This document shows positions 44,050-56,490 of a stretch of 64,000 nucleotides of DNA, piece by piece. Location of the stretch: the NCBI RefSeq assembly GCF_000377905.1, contig NZ_KB898873.1:62001-126000 (forward strand). The letters run 5' to 3'. Under the pieces are notes generated by a model that saw only the letters and a list, made by a program, of their open reading frames with translations, was not told the origin of the DNA and did no database searches. The stretch is from Thioalkalivibrio sp. ALMg11 (GTDB taxonomy: Bacteria; Pseudomonadota; Gammaproteobacteria; Ectothiorhodospirales; Ectothiorhodospiraceae). A program made the position numbers and the translations under genes. Each line of letters starts with the position of its first letter. The first letter of the stretch is position 1.

Positions 44050-44345
44050 AGCGCGCGAAAAAGTTCAAGGGCGATGCACCACAGAGGGCACGGAGAGGGA
44101 AGGTAATTCCTGATTGGAACGCCCCCTCCGCAATCGCCCCTGGATGGCTGACCTCCCGCGGTTCGACTCCGCAGGGAGCAGGATGCTGTTGAGCAAAGCG
44201 AAACGCATCGATCCGGGAACCTCGCCGCCGCGGGATGACGCTCCGCTCATCACATCCTACCGCCCCCTGGGAACCCTTCTTCCGTTTTTTCCGTGCCCTC
44301 TGTGGTTCACCCGCCCTTGACCTTCTTCGCCCCTTCGCGCGCCCC
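44050..44345. repeat. Intergenic inverted-repeat element, copy 3
   Basis: The 508-bp gap before gltB holds this element and the gltB promoter but no gene. A perfect 17-bp inverted repeat (ACCACAGAGGGCACGGA at 44078-44094, complement at 44290-44306) is flanked by further matching arm sequence, GCGCGAAAAAGTTCAAGGGC on the left and a related complement near 44310-44343 on the right. The arm core is shared with copies near 4.2 and 27.4 kb. Confidence 0.75.
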
Positions 44346-44409
44346 GTGGTGACCCGCCCTGCCGGACCTTAACCTGCGCCCCCGCCGTGCCTACTTGACC
44401 GGCCCCGGT

Positions 44410-44439
44410 TTGCCGGGAGAATGACGGTTCGGCTATATT
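44410..44439 (+). promoter_or_regulatory. Sigma-70 promoter candidate for gltB
   Basis: TTGCCG (44410-44415) and TATATT (44434-44439) with an 18-bp spacer, 94 bp upstream of the gltB ATG. A good -10 box with a moderate -35 box, placed just outside the inverted-repeat element. Confidence 0.45.
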
Positions 44440-44533
44440 CCTGCGCCTTTTTCCGTGTTCTTTTTCCAGGGACGGCCCTGACCAACGTACCGCGCCCGCG
44501 TACGGCCCCGCGCGCTGCGACCGGAGTTGATTG

Positions 44534-47500
44534 ATGCGACAGAACCAACTGAACGGCACCCTCTACCGCCCCGCATTCGAGCGCGACAACTGCGGCTTCG
44601 GCCTCATTGCGCACATGGACGGCGTAGCCAGCCACTGGGTGGTGGACACCGCGATCAAGGCCCTGGAACGCATGACCCACCGTGGCGCGATCGCCGCCGA
44701 CGGCAAGACCGGCGACGGTTGCGGCCTGCTGATGAAGGCCCCCGAGGCCTTCCTGCGCACCCTGGCGGGCGAGTCCGGCATCGACCTGACCGAGCGCTTC
44801 GCCGCCGGCATCGTGTTCCTCAACCCGGCAAAGATCGCCGAGACCCGTGCCGCCGTGGAAGGCGCGATCGAGCGCGGCCCGCTGAAGCTTGCCGGCTGGC
44901 GCGAAGTTCCGGTCAACCCGGAAGACGCCTGCGGCGCCGAGGCCCTGAAAAGCCAGCCACACATCCTGCAACTGTTCATCAACGCCCCGGCGGGGATGGA
45001 CGCGGACGACTTCGAGCGCGCGCTGTTCGTGGTACGTCGCCGCGCCGAGATCGCGATGGGCGACGACCCGGTGTTCTACGTGCCCAGCCTGTCGGCGCAA
45101 GTGCTCTCCTACAAGGGCCTGGTGATGCCGGCCAACCTGCCGGTGTTCTACCCGGACCTGAAGCGCACGGAACTGGAGACCGCGATCTGCGTGTTCCACC
45201 AGCGCTTCTCCACCAACACCTTCCCGCAGTGGGGCCTGGCGCAGCCGTTCCGCTTCCTCGCCCACAACGGCGAGATCAACACCGTGCAGGGCAACCGTAA
45301 CTGGGCAATCGCGCGCCAGCACAAGTTCGCCACCGAGAAGCTGCCGGAGCTGGCCGAACTGGAACCGCTGGTGAACCTGGAAGGCTCCGACTCGCAGAGC
45401 CTGGACAACATGCTGGAGGTGCTGCTGGCCGGCGGCATGGACCTGTTCCGCGCAATGCGCCTGCTGGTCCCGCCGGCGTGGCAGAACGTCGCGCACATGG
45501 ACTCCGACCTGCGCGCGTTCTACGAATACAACTCCATGCACATGGAGCCCTGGGACGGCCCGGCCGGCATCGTGCTGACCGACGGCCGCTACGCCGCCTG
45601 CACCCTGGACCGCAACGGCCTGCGCCCGGCGCGCTACGTGATTACCAAGGACCGCCACATCACCCTGGCCTCGGAGATCGGCGTGTACGACTACGCCCCC
45701 GAGGACGTGGTCGCCAAGGGCCGCCTGAAGCCCGGGCAGATGCTGGCCGTGGACACCGAGTCCGGCGAGCTGCTGCAGCCCGAGGACGTCGACCGCATCA
45801 ACCGCACCCGCCAGCCCTACCGCCAGTGGCTGCGCGCCCAGGTGAAGCACCTGAAGAGCCAGCTGGACGACAACCAGTTGTTCTCCGGCGAGCCGATGCC
45901 ACCCGAGCGCCTGGAGACCTACGAAAAGCTGTTCGACGTAACCTTCGAGGAGCGCGACCAGATCCTGCGTGTGCTGGCCGAGGCCGGCCAGGAGGCCGTG
46001 GGCTCCATGGGTGACGACACCCCGTTCGCAGTGCTCTCCGGTCACACCCGTTCACTGTACGACTACTTCCGCCAGCAGTTCGCCCAGGTCACCAACCCGG
46101 CGATCGACCCGCTACGCGAAAGCATCGTGATGTCGCTGGAGACCTGCTTCGGCCGCGAACAGAATCTGTTCGAGGAGACCCCGGACCACGCCCACCGCCT
46201 GGTGTCCGACTCCCCGGTTCTGTCCGAGGCCAAGTTCCGCGAGCTGTGCAACCAGACCGAGGACGCCTTCCGCGTCGAGCGCATGGACCTCAACTACGAC
46301 GTCCACTCCGGCTCGCTGGAAGACGCCGTGAAGGCCCTGACCGACCACGCGGTCGAGGCCGTGCGCGACGGTGCCGTGGTGCTGGTCCTGTCGGACCGCG
46401 GCATCGACCCGGAACGCCGCCCGATCCCGGCCGCGCTGGCCGTGGGCGCGGTTCACCATGCCCTGATCCGCGCCAAGCTGCGCACCGACGCCAATATCGT
46501 CGCCGAGACTGCCACCGTGCGCGACCCGCACCACTTCGCGGTGTTGCTGGGCTATGGCGCCACCGCGATCTATCCGTACCTGGCCTACTCCGCGCTGCAC
46601 GGCATGTGCCAGTCCGGCGAGATCCCGAACGCGGACCCGCTGACCCTCGCCCAGAACTACCGCCGCGGCATCAACAAGGGCCTGTTCAAGATCCTGTCCA
46701 AGATGGGCATCTCCACCATCGCCAGCTACCGCGGCGCGCAGCTGTTCGAGATCGTCGGCCTGTCCAACGGGATCGTGGAGACCTGCTTCAAGGGCACGAC
46801 CAGCCGCATCCAGGGCACCCGCTTCGCCGACATCCAGGCGGATCTGGAAACGCTGTCCAAGCGCGCCTGGAACCCGCGCAAGAGCGCCGGCCAGGGCGGT
46901 CTGCTGAAATACGTCCACGGCGGCGAGTACCACGCCTACAACCCGGACGTAATCCAGACCCTGCACCGCGCGGTGCAATCCGGCGACTACGGGATCTACA
47001 AGGAATACGCGGATCTGGTGAACCAGCGCCCGGTGACCGTCCTGCGCGACCTGCTCAAGGTGCGCGACGACATCGAGCCGATCGACCTCGAAGCGGTCGA
47101 GCCCGAGGCCGACATCCTGCCGCGCTTCGACTCCGCCGGCATGAGCCTGGGCGCGCTGTCGCCGGAGGCCCACGAGGCTTTGGCCACCGCGATGAACCGC
47201 CTCGGCGGGCGCTCCAACTCCGGCGAGGGCGGCGAGGCCGTCTCCCGCTACGGCACCGAGCGCATGTCCAAGATCAAGCAGGTGGCCTCCGGCCGCTTCG
47301 GCGTGACCCCGCACTACCTGGTCAACGCCGAGGTCCTGCAGATCAAGGTCGCCCAGGGCGCCAAGCCCGGCGAGGGCGGCCAGCTGCCGGGCCACAAGGT
47401 CAACAAGATGATCGCGGAGCTGCGCTTCTCGAATGCCGGCGTGGCCCTGATCTCGCCGCCGCCGCACCACGACATCTACTCCATCGAGGACCTGGCGCAG

Positions 47501-48997
47501 CTGATCTTCGACCTCAAGCAGGTCAACCCGGATGCGCTGGTCTCGGTGAAGCTGGTCTCCGAGGCCGGGGTCGGCACCATCGCCGCCGGCGTGGCCAAGG
47601 CCTACGCCGACCTGATCACCATCTCTGGCTATGACGGCGGCACCGGCGCCAGCCCGCTAACCTCGGTGAAGTACGCCGGCACCCCGTGGGAGCTGGGCCT
47701 GTCCGAGACCCACGCGACCCTGCGCGGCAACGACCTCCGCGACAAGGTGCGCCTGCAGACCGACGGCGGCCTGAAGACCGGTCTGGACGTGATCAAGGCC
47801 GCGATCCTCGGCGCCGAGAGCTTCGGCTTCGGCACCGGCCCGATGGTGGCGCTGGGCTGCAAGTACCTGCGCATCTGCCACCTGAACAACTGCGCAACAG
47901 GCGTGGCCACGCAGGACAAGGTGCTGCGCATGAACCACTTCATCGGGCTGCCCGAGATGGTCATGCACTACTTCCAGTTCGTCGCCCGCGAGACCCGCGA
48001 GTGGATGGCAAAGCTGGGCGTGCGCAGCCTGACCGACCTGATCGGCCGCACCGACCTGCTGGAGATCCTGCCGGGCGAGACGCCCAAGCAGCAGCACCTG
48101 GACCTGAACGGCCTGCTGGCCAGCGGCGACCTGGCCGACAAGCCGCGCTTCTGCAAGGCGCCGAAGAACGAGCCGTTCGACAAGGGCGAGCTGGCCGAAA
48201 AAATGGTCGCGGAGATGCTCCAGGCCATCGAGAGCAAGGCCGGTGGCGAATACCACTTCGACGTCGCCAACACCGACCGCTCGATTGGCGCGCGGCTGTC
48301 CGGCGAGATCGCCAAGCGCCACGGCAACCAGGGCATGGCGGACGCCGCGATCACCGTGCGCATGAAGGGCACGGCCGGGCAGAGCTTCGGCGTCTGGAAC
48401 GCCGGAGGCCTTTACCTCTACCTGGAAGGCGACGCCAACGACTACGTCGGCAAGGGCATGACCGGCGGCAAGCTGGTAATCCGTCCGCCGGAGGGCTCCA
48501 GCTTCGCCAGCCAGGACACCACCATCATGGGCAACACCTGCCTGTATGGCGCGACCGGCGGCAAGCTGTTCGCGGCCGGCCAGTGTGGCGAGCGCTTCGG
48601 CGTGCGCAACTCCGGCGCGATCGCCGTGGTGGAAGGCATCGGCGACCACGGTTGCGAGTACATGACCGGCGGCGTGATGGTGGTGCTGGGCAATACCGGC
48701 ATCAACTTCGGCGCGGGCATGACCGGCGGCTTCGCGTTCGTGCTGGACCGGGAGAACGACTTCCCGGACCGCATCAACAATGAGCTGATCGACCTGCACC
48801 GCCTCGACACCGAGGAGATGGAGGCGCACCGGAACTACCTGGAGGAGCTCGTCACGGAATTCGTGCACGAGACCGACAGCGCCTGGGGCCGCGAGATCCT
48901 GGAACGCTTCGACGACTACCAGGGCTCGTTCTGGCTGGTGAAGCCCAAGGCCTCCGAACTCCGGGGCCTGCTGGCCAACCTGCGCCAGGCCGCCTGA
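44534..48997 (+). CDS. gltB: Glutamate synthase large subunit
   Basis: Ferredoxin/NADPH-type GOGAT alpha subunit (1487 aa), making glutamate from glutamine and 2-oxoglutarate; cytosolic. The ATG at 44534 is chosen over a TTG one codon earlier. Seen: the class II amidotransferase cysteine at residue 20 ([10 protein letters not shown]), implying cleavage of a 19-residue propeptide; [16 protein letters not shown]; the FMN synthase domain with GGTGASP; the 3Fe-4S ligands [18 protein letters not shown] (about 1115-1132); and the C-terminal GXGXG beta-helix (about 1230-1430). Its partner gltD is displaced. Confidence 0.98.
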   Translation: MRQNQLNGTLYRPAFERDNCGFGLIAHMDGVASHWVVDTAIKALERMTHRGAIAADGKTGDGCGLLMKAPEAFLRTLAGESGIDLTERFAAGIVFLNPAKIAETRAAVEGAIERGPLKLAGWREVPVNPEDACGAEALKSQPHILQLFINAPAGMDADDFERALFVVRRRAEIAMGDDPVFYVPSLSAQVLSYKGLVMPANLPVFYPDLKRTELETAICVFHQRFSTNTFPQWGLAQPFRFLAHNGEINTVQGNRNWAIARQHKFATEKLPELAELEPLVNLEGSDSQSLDNMLEVLLAGGMDLFRAMRLLVPPAWQNVAHMDSDLRAFYEYNSMHMEPWDGPAGIVLTDGRYAACTLDRNGLRPARYVITKDRHITLASEIGVYDYAPEDVVAKGRLKPGQMLAVDTESGELLQPEDVDRINRTRQPYRQWLRAQVKHLKSQLDDNQLFSGEPMPPERLETYEKLFDVTFEERDQILRVLAEAGQEAVGSMGDDTPFAVLSGHTRSLYDYFRQQFAQVTNPAIDPLRESIVMSLETCFGREQNLFEETPDHAHRLVSDSPVLSEAKFRELCNQTEDAFRVERMDLNYDVHSGSLEDAVKALTDHAVEAVRDGAVVLVLSDRGIDPERRPIPAALAVGAVHHALIRAKLRTDANIVAETATVRDPHHFAVLLGYGATAIYPYLAYSALHGMCQSGEIPNADPLTLAQNYRRGINKGLFKILSKMGISTIASYRGAQLFEIVGLSNGIVETCFKGTTSRIQGTRFADIQADLETLSKRAWNPRKSAGQGGLLKYVHGGEYHAYNPDVIQTLHRAVQSGDYGIYKEYADLVNQRPVTVLRDLLKVRDDIEPIDLEAVEPEADILPRFDSAGMSLGALSPEAHEALATAMNRLGGRSNSGEGGEAVSRYGTERMSKIKQVASGRFGVTPHYLVNAEVLQIKVAQGAKPGEGGQLPGHKVNKMIAELRFSNAGVALISPPPHHDIYSIEDLAQLIFDLKQVNPDALVSVKLVSEAGVGTIAAGVAKAYADLITISGYDGGTGASPLTSVKYAGTPWELGLSETHATLRGNDLRDKVRLQTDGGLKTGLDVIKAAILGAESFGFGTGPMVALGCKYLRICHLNNCATGVATQDKVLRMNHFIGLPEMVMHYFQFVARETREWMAKLGVRSLTDLIGRTDLLEILPGETPKQQHLDLNGLLASGDLADKPRFCKAPKNEPFDKGELAEKMVAEMLQAIESKAGGEYHFDVANTDRSIGARLSGEIAKRHGNQGMADAAITVRMKGTAGQSFGVWNAGGLYLYLEGDANDYVGKGMTGGKLVIRPPEGSSFASQDTTIMGNTCLYGATGGKLFAAGQCGERFGVRNSGAIAVVEGIGDHGCEYMTGGVMVVLGNTGINFGAGMTGGFAFVLDRENDFPDRINNELIDLHRLDTEEMEAHRNYLEELVTEFVHETDSAWGREILERFDDYQGSFWLVKPKASELRGLLANLRQAA

Positions 48998-49022
48998 CCC
49001 GCCACCCGGCGGCACCGCGATT

Positions 49023-49050
49023 CGGGCCCCTTACGGGGCCCGTTTTGTTT
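49023..49050 (+). terminator. Rho-independent terminator after gltB
   Basis: CGGGCCCC (49023-49030), loop TTAC, GGGGCCCG (49035-49042), followed by TTTTGTTT. Perfect 8-bp stem with a T-run on the plus strand, 26 bp after the gltB stop. It marks the present end of the gltB transcript, which therefore does not continue into dnaG. Confidence 0.85.
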
Positions 49051-49066
49051 GCGCCGCCCCGAAACT

Positions 49067-49170
49067 CCCGTCATTGCAAGCGCAGCGAAGCAATCTCCAG
49101 GGCCAACCACCCGATCCCCACCCGTTTGCCCGCATCAAGCGATTGCTTCGAGGCGCTCGCAATGACGGGG
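49067..49170. repeat. CGTCATTGC-type inverted repeat
   Basis: Imperfect arms of about 29 bp: CCCGTCATTGCAAGCGCAGC and following bases (49067-49095) pair with the complement of 49141-49170 (ending GCAATGACGGG). Repeats of this CGTCATTGCGAGCGCAGCGA type are known from many bacterial genomes. It occupies most of the 288-bp gltB-dnaG gap, apart from the terminator on the left and a possible weak promoter (TGACGG at 49209-49214 and TATCAT at 49233-49238) on the right. Confidence 0.75.
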
Positions 49171-49285
49171 TTTTGGGGGCTCGCACTGACGTGAAGGGAT
49201 CGATGCCCTGACGGCTACCGGGCCCTCCGGGCTATCATGCGAACCCCACCACCGGCACGACCCTAGAGGAACGCGCAGCGACCCC

Positions 49286-51052
49286 ATGGCAGGCCTCATC
49301 CCCCAGGCATTCATCGACGATCTGCTCGAGCGCAGCGACATCGTCGAGGTGATCCAGCGTCGCGTCAGCCTGAAGAAGGCCGGGCGCGAGTTCGCGGCCT
49401 GCTGCCCGTTCCATGGCGAGAAGACGCCATCGTTTTACGTCTCCCCGCAGAAGCAGTTCTATCACTGCTTCGGCTGCGGGGCCCACGGCACGGCCGTCAG
49501 CTTCCTCATGGAGTACGAGAACCTGAGCTTCCCCGAGGCGGTCGAGCAACTGGCCGAGCAGGCCGGTCTCGAGGTTCCGCGCGAGGCCGGGGATGACGAC
49601 CGGCGTGAGGCCCATGCCCCGCTATATGACGCGCTGGACGCGGCCGCCGAGTGGTACGTACAGCAACTGCGCCAGACCCCCAAGGCGGTCGAGTACCTGA
49701 AAAACCGCGGCATCGACGGTGCCACCGCCCGCAACTACCAGATTGGCTGGGCCCCGCCCTCCGGACTGATCGAAGCGCTCAAGCCGCGCTTCACTCCACA
49801 GCAGATGGTGGACGCCGGTCTGGCCGCCCGGCGCGACGACGGCGGTATTCGCGAGCGCTTCCGCTCCCGCATCATGTTCCCGATCCGCGACCGGCGCGGG
49901 CGCATCACCGGTTTCGGCGGGCGCCTGATCGAGGACGGCGAGCCGAAGTACCTGAACAGCCCAGAGAGCGAGGTCTTCCACAAGGGCCAGGTCATCTATG
50001 GCCTGTTCGAGGCGCGCAAGGCCGGCACCCGGCTGGACGACATCGTGGTCGTCGAGGGCTACATGGATGTGGTCGGCCTGGCGCGCGCCGGGTTCCACCG
50101 CGCGGTGGCCTGCATGGGCACTGCGCTCACCCGCGCCCACCTGGACAGCCTGTTCCGCCAGGTCTCGCGCATCACCCTGTGCTTCGACGGCGACGCCGCC
50201 GGCCGCCGCGCCGCCTGGCGCTCGCTGGGCGAGGCCCTGCCGGCGATCCAGGGCCTGCGCGAGGTGCGCGTGCTGTTCCTGCCGGAGGGCGACGACCCCG
50301 ACAGCCTGGTCCTGCGCGATGGCCTGGCCGGCTGGGAGGAACGCCTGGCCGGCGCCCTGCCCCTGTCCGAGACCCTGATGCGCCTGCAGCGCGAGGAGCA
50401 CCCGACCGACACCGCCGAAGGCCGCACCCGCTTCGCCCACGCCGCGATGAAGCTGGTCGCCACCGCCCGCGATCCGCTGTTTCGTGACCAGCTCGTAGAG
50501 CGCATCGGACAGGAAACCGGACTGAGCCCCGAGCGCCTGGAACAGGTCCTGTCGGAACAGCCCCCCCAGCCTGTCCGCAGCCCCGAACCCGGCCCGGGCC
50601 ACGAGCTCCCGGCTACGCCCGCGAGCGGCGAGAGTGCCCCGACCTTGTGGGGCGCCCTGCTCGCCCGCGTCCTGCAACACCCGGAGCTGGACTGGTCACA
50701 GCCCGAGTTCCGCCAAGTCGTCGAGCTGCCCGGAGCTGCCGCCGAGACCCTGCGTAATGTCCTCGCGGCCCTGGACGAGAGCCCTGGACGCCATACGGCC
50801 GGCCTGCTGGAGCGCTTTCGCGACCAGCGCCACTTTCAGCGGCTCATGGCCCTGGCCCACCAGGAGCTCAACGACGGGGAGCCGGCGGTCACTCACCAGA
50901 CGGCGCTGGACTGCGCCCGCCAGCTCCTGCGTCAGCACTATCGATCGCGAATTCGTGAACTGACTCGCCCCGGTTCCGAACTCGGAACGGAACAACGCGC
51001 CGAGCTCGCCCGTCTGACCCAGCAGGTACAGCGGTTCGACGTACCCAAGTAG
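49286..51052 (+). CDS. dnaG: DNA primase
   Basis: Replicative primase (588 aa) that makes RNA primers with DnaB at the fork. Seen: the CHC2 zinc site CPFHGEKTPSF...YHCFGCGAHG (about 40-70), a catalytic core with TOPRIM motifs VVVEGYMDVVGLARAG (about 254-269) and LCFDGDAAGRRA (about 297-308), and a C-terminal helicase-binding domain after about residue 450. An A-rich GAGGAACG lies upstream of the ATG. Intact. rpsU and yqeY, its usual upstream partners, are at 39 kb. Confidence 0.97.
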   Translation: MAGLIPQAFIDDLLERSDIVEVIQRRVSLKKAGREFAACCPFHGEKTPSFYVSPQKQFYHCFGCGAHGTAVSFLMEYENLSFPEAVEQLAEQAGLEVPREAGDDDRREAHAPLYDALDAAAEWYVQQLRQTPKAVEYLKNRGIDGATARNYQIGWAPPSGLIEALKPRFTPQQMVDAGLAARRDDGGIRERFRSRIMFPIRDRRGRITGFGGRLIEDGEPKYLNSPESEVFHKGQVIYGLFEARKAGTRLDDIVVVEGYMDVVGLARAGFHRAVACMGTALTRAHLDSLFRQVSRITLCFDGDAAGRRAAWRSLGEALPAIQGLREVRVLFLPEGDDPDSLVLRDGLAGWEERLAGALPLSETLMRLQREEHPTDTAEGRTRFAHAAMKLVATARDPLFRDQLVERIGQETGLSPERLEQVLSEQPPQPVRSPEPGPGHELPATPASGESAPTLWGALLARVLQHPELDWSQPEFRQVVELPGAAAETLRNVLAALDESPGRHTAGLLERFRDQRHFQRLMALAHQELNDGEPAVTHQTALDCARQLLRQHYRSRIRELTRPGSELGTEQRAELARLTQQVQRFDVPK

Positions 51053-51064
51053 CACCGCCGGGGG

Positions 51065-51093
51065 CTTGAAACGCCCGGATTCGCCCTCAATAT
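51065..51093 (+). promoter_or_regulatory. Sigma-32-like (heat-shock) promoter candidate for rpoD
   Basis: CTTGAAA (51065-51071) and CCCTCAATAT (51084-51093) are separated by 12 bp, resembling the sigma-32 pattern CTTGAAA-N(12-17)-CCCCATAT, about 175 bp upstream of the rpoD ATG. In E. coli rpoD is also served by a heat-shock promoter in this region. A separate TACAAT -10-like box lies at 51184-51189. The 217-bp dnaG-rpoD gap contains no gene. Confidence 0.4.
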
Positions 51094-51269
51094 AACGGTC
51101 AAGGAGGTCGTCCCAAGGCCGGGTCGCGACCCAGCCTTGGCCCGAAAATCAGTCAGGCCACCGGCAATATAAGATTCTTCTGCTACAATACAGGATTGAT
51201 TTTTCTGCGCCCCATTTTCCTTGAACCGTGTTGCCACGGCTCAAACAAGCACCTCGGAGTACGACCGCA

Positions 51270-53192
<1,923 letters not shown>

Positions 53193-53230
53193 CCGGCGTC
53201 CCGGCCGCACGGCCGACCCTCGCACCACGC

Positions 53231-53275
53231 TGCGGCGCCAACCCCCTTGGGGGTAGAATGGCGCCGCATTTGTTT
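53231..53275 (+). terminator. Strong hairpin terminator after rpoD
   Basis: TGCGGCGCCA (53231-53240) pairs with TGGCGCCGCA (53259-53268), and within it ACCCCC pairs with GGGGGT; TTTGTTT follows. A TAGAAT box (53254-53259) inside the hairpin could also serve as -10 for the tRNA gene, but no convincing -35 box is visible. Confidence 0.75.
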
Positions 53276-53302
53276 GCGCACCGCGCAAACGCTCCCGAGC
53301 AC

Positions 53303-53379
<77 letters not shown>

Positions 53380-53636
53380 TAAAAACAGACACTTACCGAT
53401 AATCCGGAACCTCCTTCTGTCCAATACGAAGGGGGGTGTCCAATAAATTCTGCCCCAAATGAAGGGCAGCTCGCCCCCGAACCGCCCCCTTCCTGAGAAG
53501 AACCCACCTCGCTCTATCGCCCTACTGAACCGGCAACACCCCTGCCGAGTGGCCTCATGGTCGCCTACAAACGGATGATGGCAACAACCGAAAAGCTCGC
53601 CCATTCAGGTGCGGGGTGCAGCGTCCCTACTCGGGC

Positions 53637-56387
53637 TTACTGCCGGATGATGTCGGTGTAACGCTCGAACAGGAAGCCAACCCGCTCAGCCTCCACCTTG
53701 AACTTCCGGCGGCCGTAAGCCTGATCCACGGCCTGATCGTTGGCTTCGTGGGCGCTCCGGAGATCATTCGGCATCGCCAGCGGATCATAGAGGTCTGCCA
53801 ACGTGGAGTCGCGGTGGTTATCGCGGGCGTCAAGAATCCCCTGCGCCGTGGCTTCGATCTTCCGCTTCTGTGATTCCGTTGGATTCGGCCAGGGGAAGTT
53901 GTTGTAGACGATCTGGACTGAGTATCGGTATCGGCTTTCCAGCCGCCCGCAAACGGCACGAACCCATGCCATGTGCATGTACGAACAAAGAACCCCGAAG
54001 TGGTACGGCTCCGCATCGAACGCAACCTTCACCAGGTTGCTCGGAAAAACATCGGCGGGCAGATACCCGAAGGGGATGTATGGTCGGCGCTCAGACGATA
54101 CCTCGGGCAGTACCAGATACCGACCCTCTGGAATGCTCTCTATGTGAAATCGCGTCGGCTTTCTCGCGAGCGCCTGCGTGGATGGCGGAGGCGTCTTCTT
54201 CGGCTCTTTCCCTTTCTTGTTCGGGCCTTCACCCAGCCGGACTTGTCGGACAGCATCAACCAGCTTCATCGCGTGAGGGAGTTTGCGCAGCTCGGCCGGG
54301 GAGCAGTCACCCAGCCAGAGCACCCACCGCTCGATCCCGTTGATGAACTCCTGCGAACCAACCCAGCGACGGAAATGGGGCGCAGCCAGGGGCTCCTTGG
54401 CAAGGAAGCTCGCCTTTTCTTCCGGGGTAAAGAGGTAGAAGCCACCGTCGATCGGCTTGTTTCCTGTGCGAATGGTTGGCGAGGGGCACAGCGGTTTGCT
54501 CCGGGATTCCAAGAGGACATTTGGCCCATCCACCAAGTAGGGGTTGATGTTCTCAACCTCTATCTCCATGGGCTCACCCGCCGGGTCTCCGTACTCGAAC
54601 AAGCGCTTTTTCGGGGCATCTTGCAGGCCAAATCCGATGATGACGCAATGCACGGCGGCAACGCCCTTGGCCTCGTTGCGCCAACGGAAGGTGCGGTGAG
54701 CGAAATGGATCTTCAGACCTCGATCGAACAGGTAGCGGAAAAGGACGCCTACCTGTTCGCCCTGCGTGATTGAGTTCGTGGAGACCAGAGCGCATCTAGT
54801 CGTAAGGCCCTGAATGTAGTTAATGGCCTTGACGTACCATCCGCTGACGAAATCAAGGTCACCATGGCCTTTGACATCCTGGCAGGCGAAGTTCCGATCT
54901 TTCGCCTGTTCAGGCGTTAGGGTCTTGCTCCCGTTGAATGGCGGGTTACCGAAGACGTAGGTGAGCGACGATGGCTGAAGGACATCGCGCCAGTCCATTC
55001 TCAGAGCGTTTCCGTGGACGATGTTGGCGGACTTCACGAGGGGAATCCGCACGAATGCGTTACCGAATTCCCTCCCCACCAAGATATTCATCTGGTGGTC
55101 CATCAGCCATAACGCCACCTGGGCAATCTGCGCGGGCCATTCCTCGATCTCGATGCCATGAAACTGATCGACATCCACCTTGATGTATTTCTCGATCACG
55201 TCGAAAAGGTGAAGGGATCGGATTTCCTTGGCGTAAAGCCTTCGGATCACCTCCAGCTCCAGCAGGCGTATTTCTCGGTAGGTAATCACCAGGAAATTGC
55301 CGCATCCGCAGGCTGGATCAAAGAACTGGAGAGACCCTAGTTTTTCGTGGAGGGCTCTGAGCTTGGCCTTGTAATTCCCGGCAGCACCAAGTTCCGCTTT
55401 GAGGTCATCCAGAAACAGCGGGCCGATAACCTTGAGGATGTTCTGCTCAGACGTGTAGTGCGCGCCAAGGTTACGGCGGGTGGCGGCATCCATGATGCCT
55501 TGAAACAGCGACCCAAAGATCGCGGGGCTTACCTGGCCCCAGTCCAGGGTGCTGCAATCCAGCAAATGCTCTCGCATCGCGGAGTCAAAGGCCGCAGTCC
55601 GGAGCCTTTCCGCAAAGAGACGGCCGTTGACATAGGGAAACGCGGAAAGCTGCTCGTCGCGGCTCGTGAGGCGCTGATCCTCCGGCGTATTGAGCACGTC
55701 AAATAGCTCGGATAAGCGCGAACCCAGGTCGGACCCGTCCTCATGGGTCCGCTCTCGGATGAAGTCCTGAAAGGCCGCCTTGGGTGTGAATATCCCCGTG
55801 TCTTCTGCAAACAGACAGAACAGGATTCGGACAAGGTAGATTTCCAGCTCGTGCCCCGAGTACCCGACTTCCGTAAGTTCGTCATGGAGGCGCGCGAGCT
55901 TTTCGGCGGCCTTGATGTTTACAGGGTCTTGCTCCCGAAAAGTGCGGGCCTGGTATCCGGCGATGAACCCAAATTGCTCAATGTGATCGTGCAGATCGGA
56001 CACCTGGAATTCCGTCTGCTCATCGGTATCGAGGTCGTGGACCCTCATTCGGGCGAAGTCCGACACGATTACATACCGTGGCAAATCTGCGTCACGGATG
56101 CCGGGGAAGTAGTCGATGGCCTGATCGTAGGCGCGAGACAGGTCTTTCCCGCGCGACTTGTGCTCCGCGATCAGCATTCCGGGCCAGAACAAGTCGATAT
56201 ATCCGGCGTTCTGACCTGCTCGCTCGACGCGCTGCTCGAAGGTGGCGATTCGGCGGCGGGGAACCCCGAAGACCTTGAAGAACTCGTCCCAGAAGGTCTT
56301 GGCTTCCGCGCTTTCGGAGGATTCGCCAGACCATTCGTTTGAGAAGGCGATGGCGCGAGCGCGGATTTCGTTCCAGCTAAGGGGCAT
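53637..56387 (-). CDS. MmeI-like type IIL restriction-modification enzyme
   Basis: Single-chain restriction endonuclease and N6-adenine methyltransferase (916 aa, typical of the MmeI family). Seen: the nuclease site D65-x9-E75-x-K77 (in YIDLFWPGMLIAEHKSRG), a helical spacer, AdoMet motif I FFDPACGCGNFLV (about 357-369), catalytic motif IV VFGNPPFNGS (about 480-489), then a target-recognition domain (about 600-850) and a C-terminal segment. In this family the enzyme methylates one strand of its site and cuts about 20 bases away. Self-contained, so no separate methylase is needed. It follows the integrase on the same strand (103 bp) and is the gene nearest the tRNA. Confidence 0.88.
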   Translation of the reverse strand: MPLSWNEIRARAIAFSNEWSGESSESAEAKTFWDEFFKVFGVPRRRIATFEQRVERAGQNAGYIDLFWPGMLIAEHKSRGKDLSRAYDQAIDYFPGIRDADLPRYVIVSDFARMRVHDLDTDEQTEFQVSDLHDHIEQFGFIAGYQARTFREQDPVNIKAAEKLARLHDELTEVGYSGHELEIYLVRILFCLFAEDTGIFTPKAAFQDFIRERTHEDGSDLGSRLSELFDVLNTPEDQRLTSRDEQLSAFPYVNGRLFAERLRTAAFDSAMREHLLDCSTLDWGQVSPAIFGSLFQGIMDAATRRNLGAHYTSEQNILKVIGPLFLDDLKAELGAAGNYKAKLRALHEKLGSLQFFDPACGCGNFLVITYREIRLLELEVIRRLYAKEIRSLHLFDVIEKYIKVDVDQFHGIEIEEWPAQIAQVALWLMDHQMNILVGREFGNAFVRIPLVKSANIVHGNALRMDWRDVLQPSSLTYVFGNPPFNGSKTLTPEQAKDRNFACQDVKGHGDLDFVSGWYVKAINYIQGLTTRCALVSTNSITQGEQVGVLFRYLFDRGLKIHFAHRTFRWRNEAKGVAAVHCVIIGFGLQDAPKKRLFEYGDPAGEPMEIEVENINPYLVDGPNVLLESRSKPLCPSPTIRTGNKPIDGGFYLFTPEEKASFLAKEPLAAPHFRRWVGSQEFINGIERWVLWLGDCSPAELRKLPHAMKLVDAVRQVRLGEGPNKKGKEPKKTPPPSTQALARKPTRFHIESIPEGRYLVLPEVSSERRPYIPFGYLPADVFPSNLVKVAFDAEPYHFGVLCSYMHMAWVRAVCGRLESRYRYSVQIVYNNFPWPNPTESQKRKIEATAQGILDARDNHRDSTLADLYDPLAMPNDLRSAHEANDQAVDQAYGRRKFKVEAERVGFLFERYTDIIRQ

Positions 56388-56490
56388 CAGCAGCTTTCCA
56401 TCCAGGGAAAGGCGCCAACTCTACCATTCGGGTCGGGCACGATGCCGAGAGGCTAGGTGCGGCGATTGTGCGCTGCGAGGCGGGTGACGC

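Noticed and set aside
53380-53636. Search for a gene or second integrase between the tRNA and the restriction enzyme
   Set aside because: Only short frames without ribosome sites or recognisable sequence are present.
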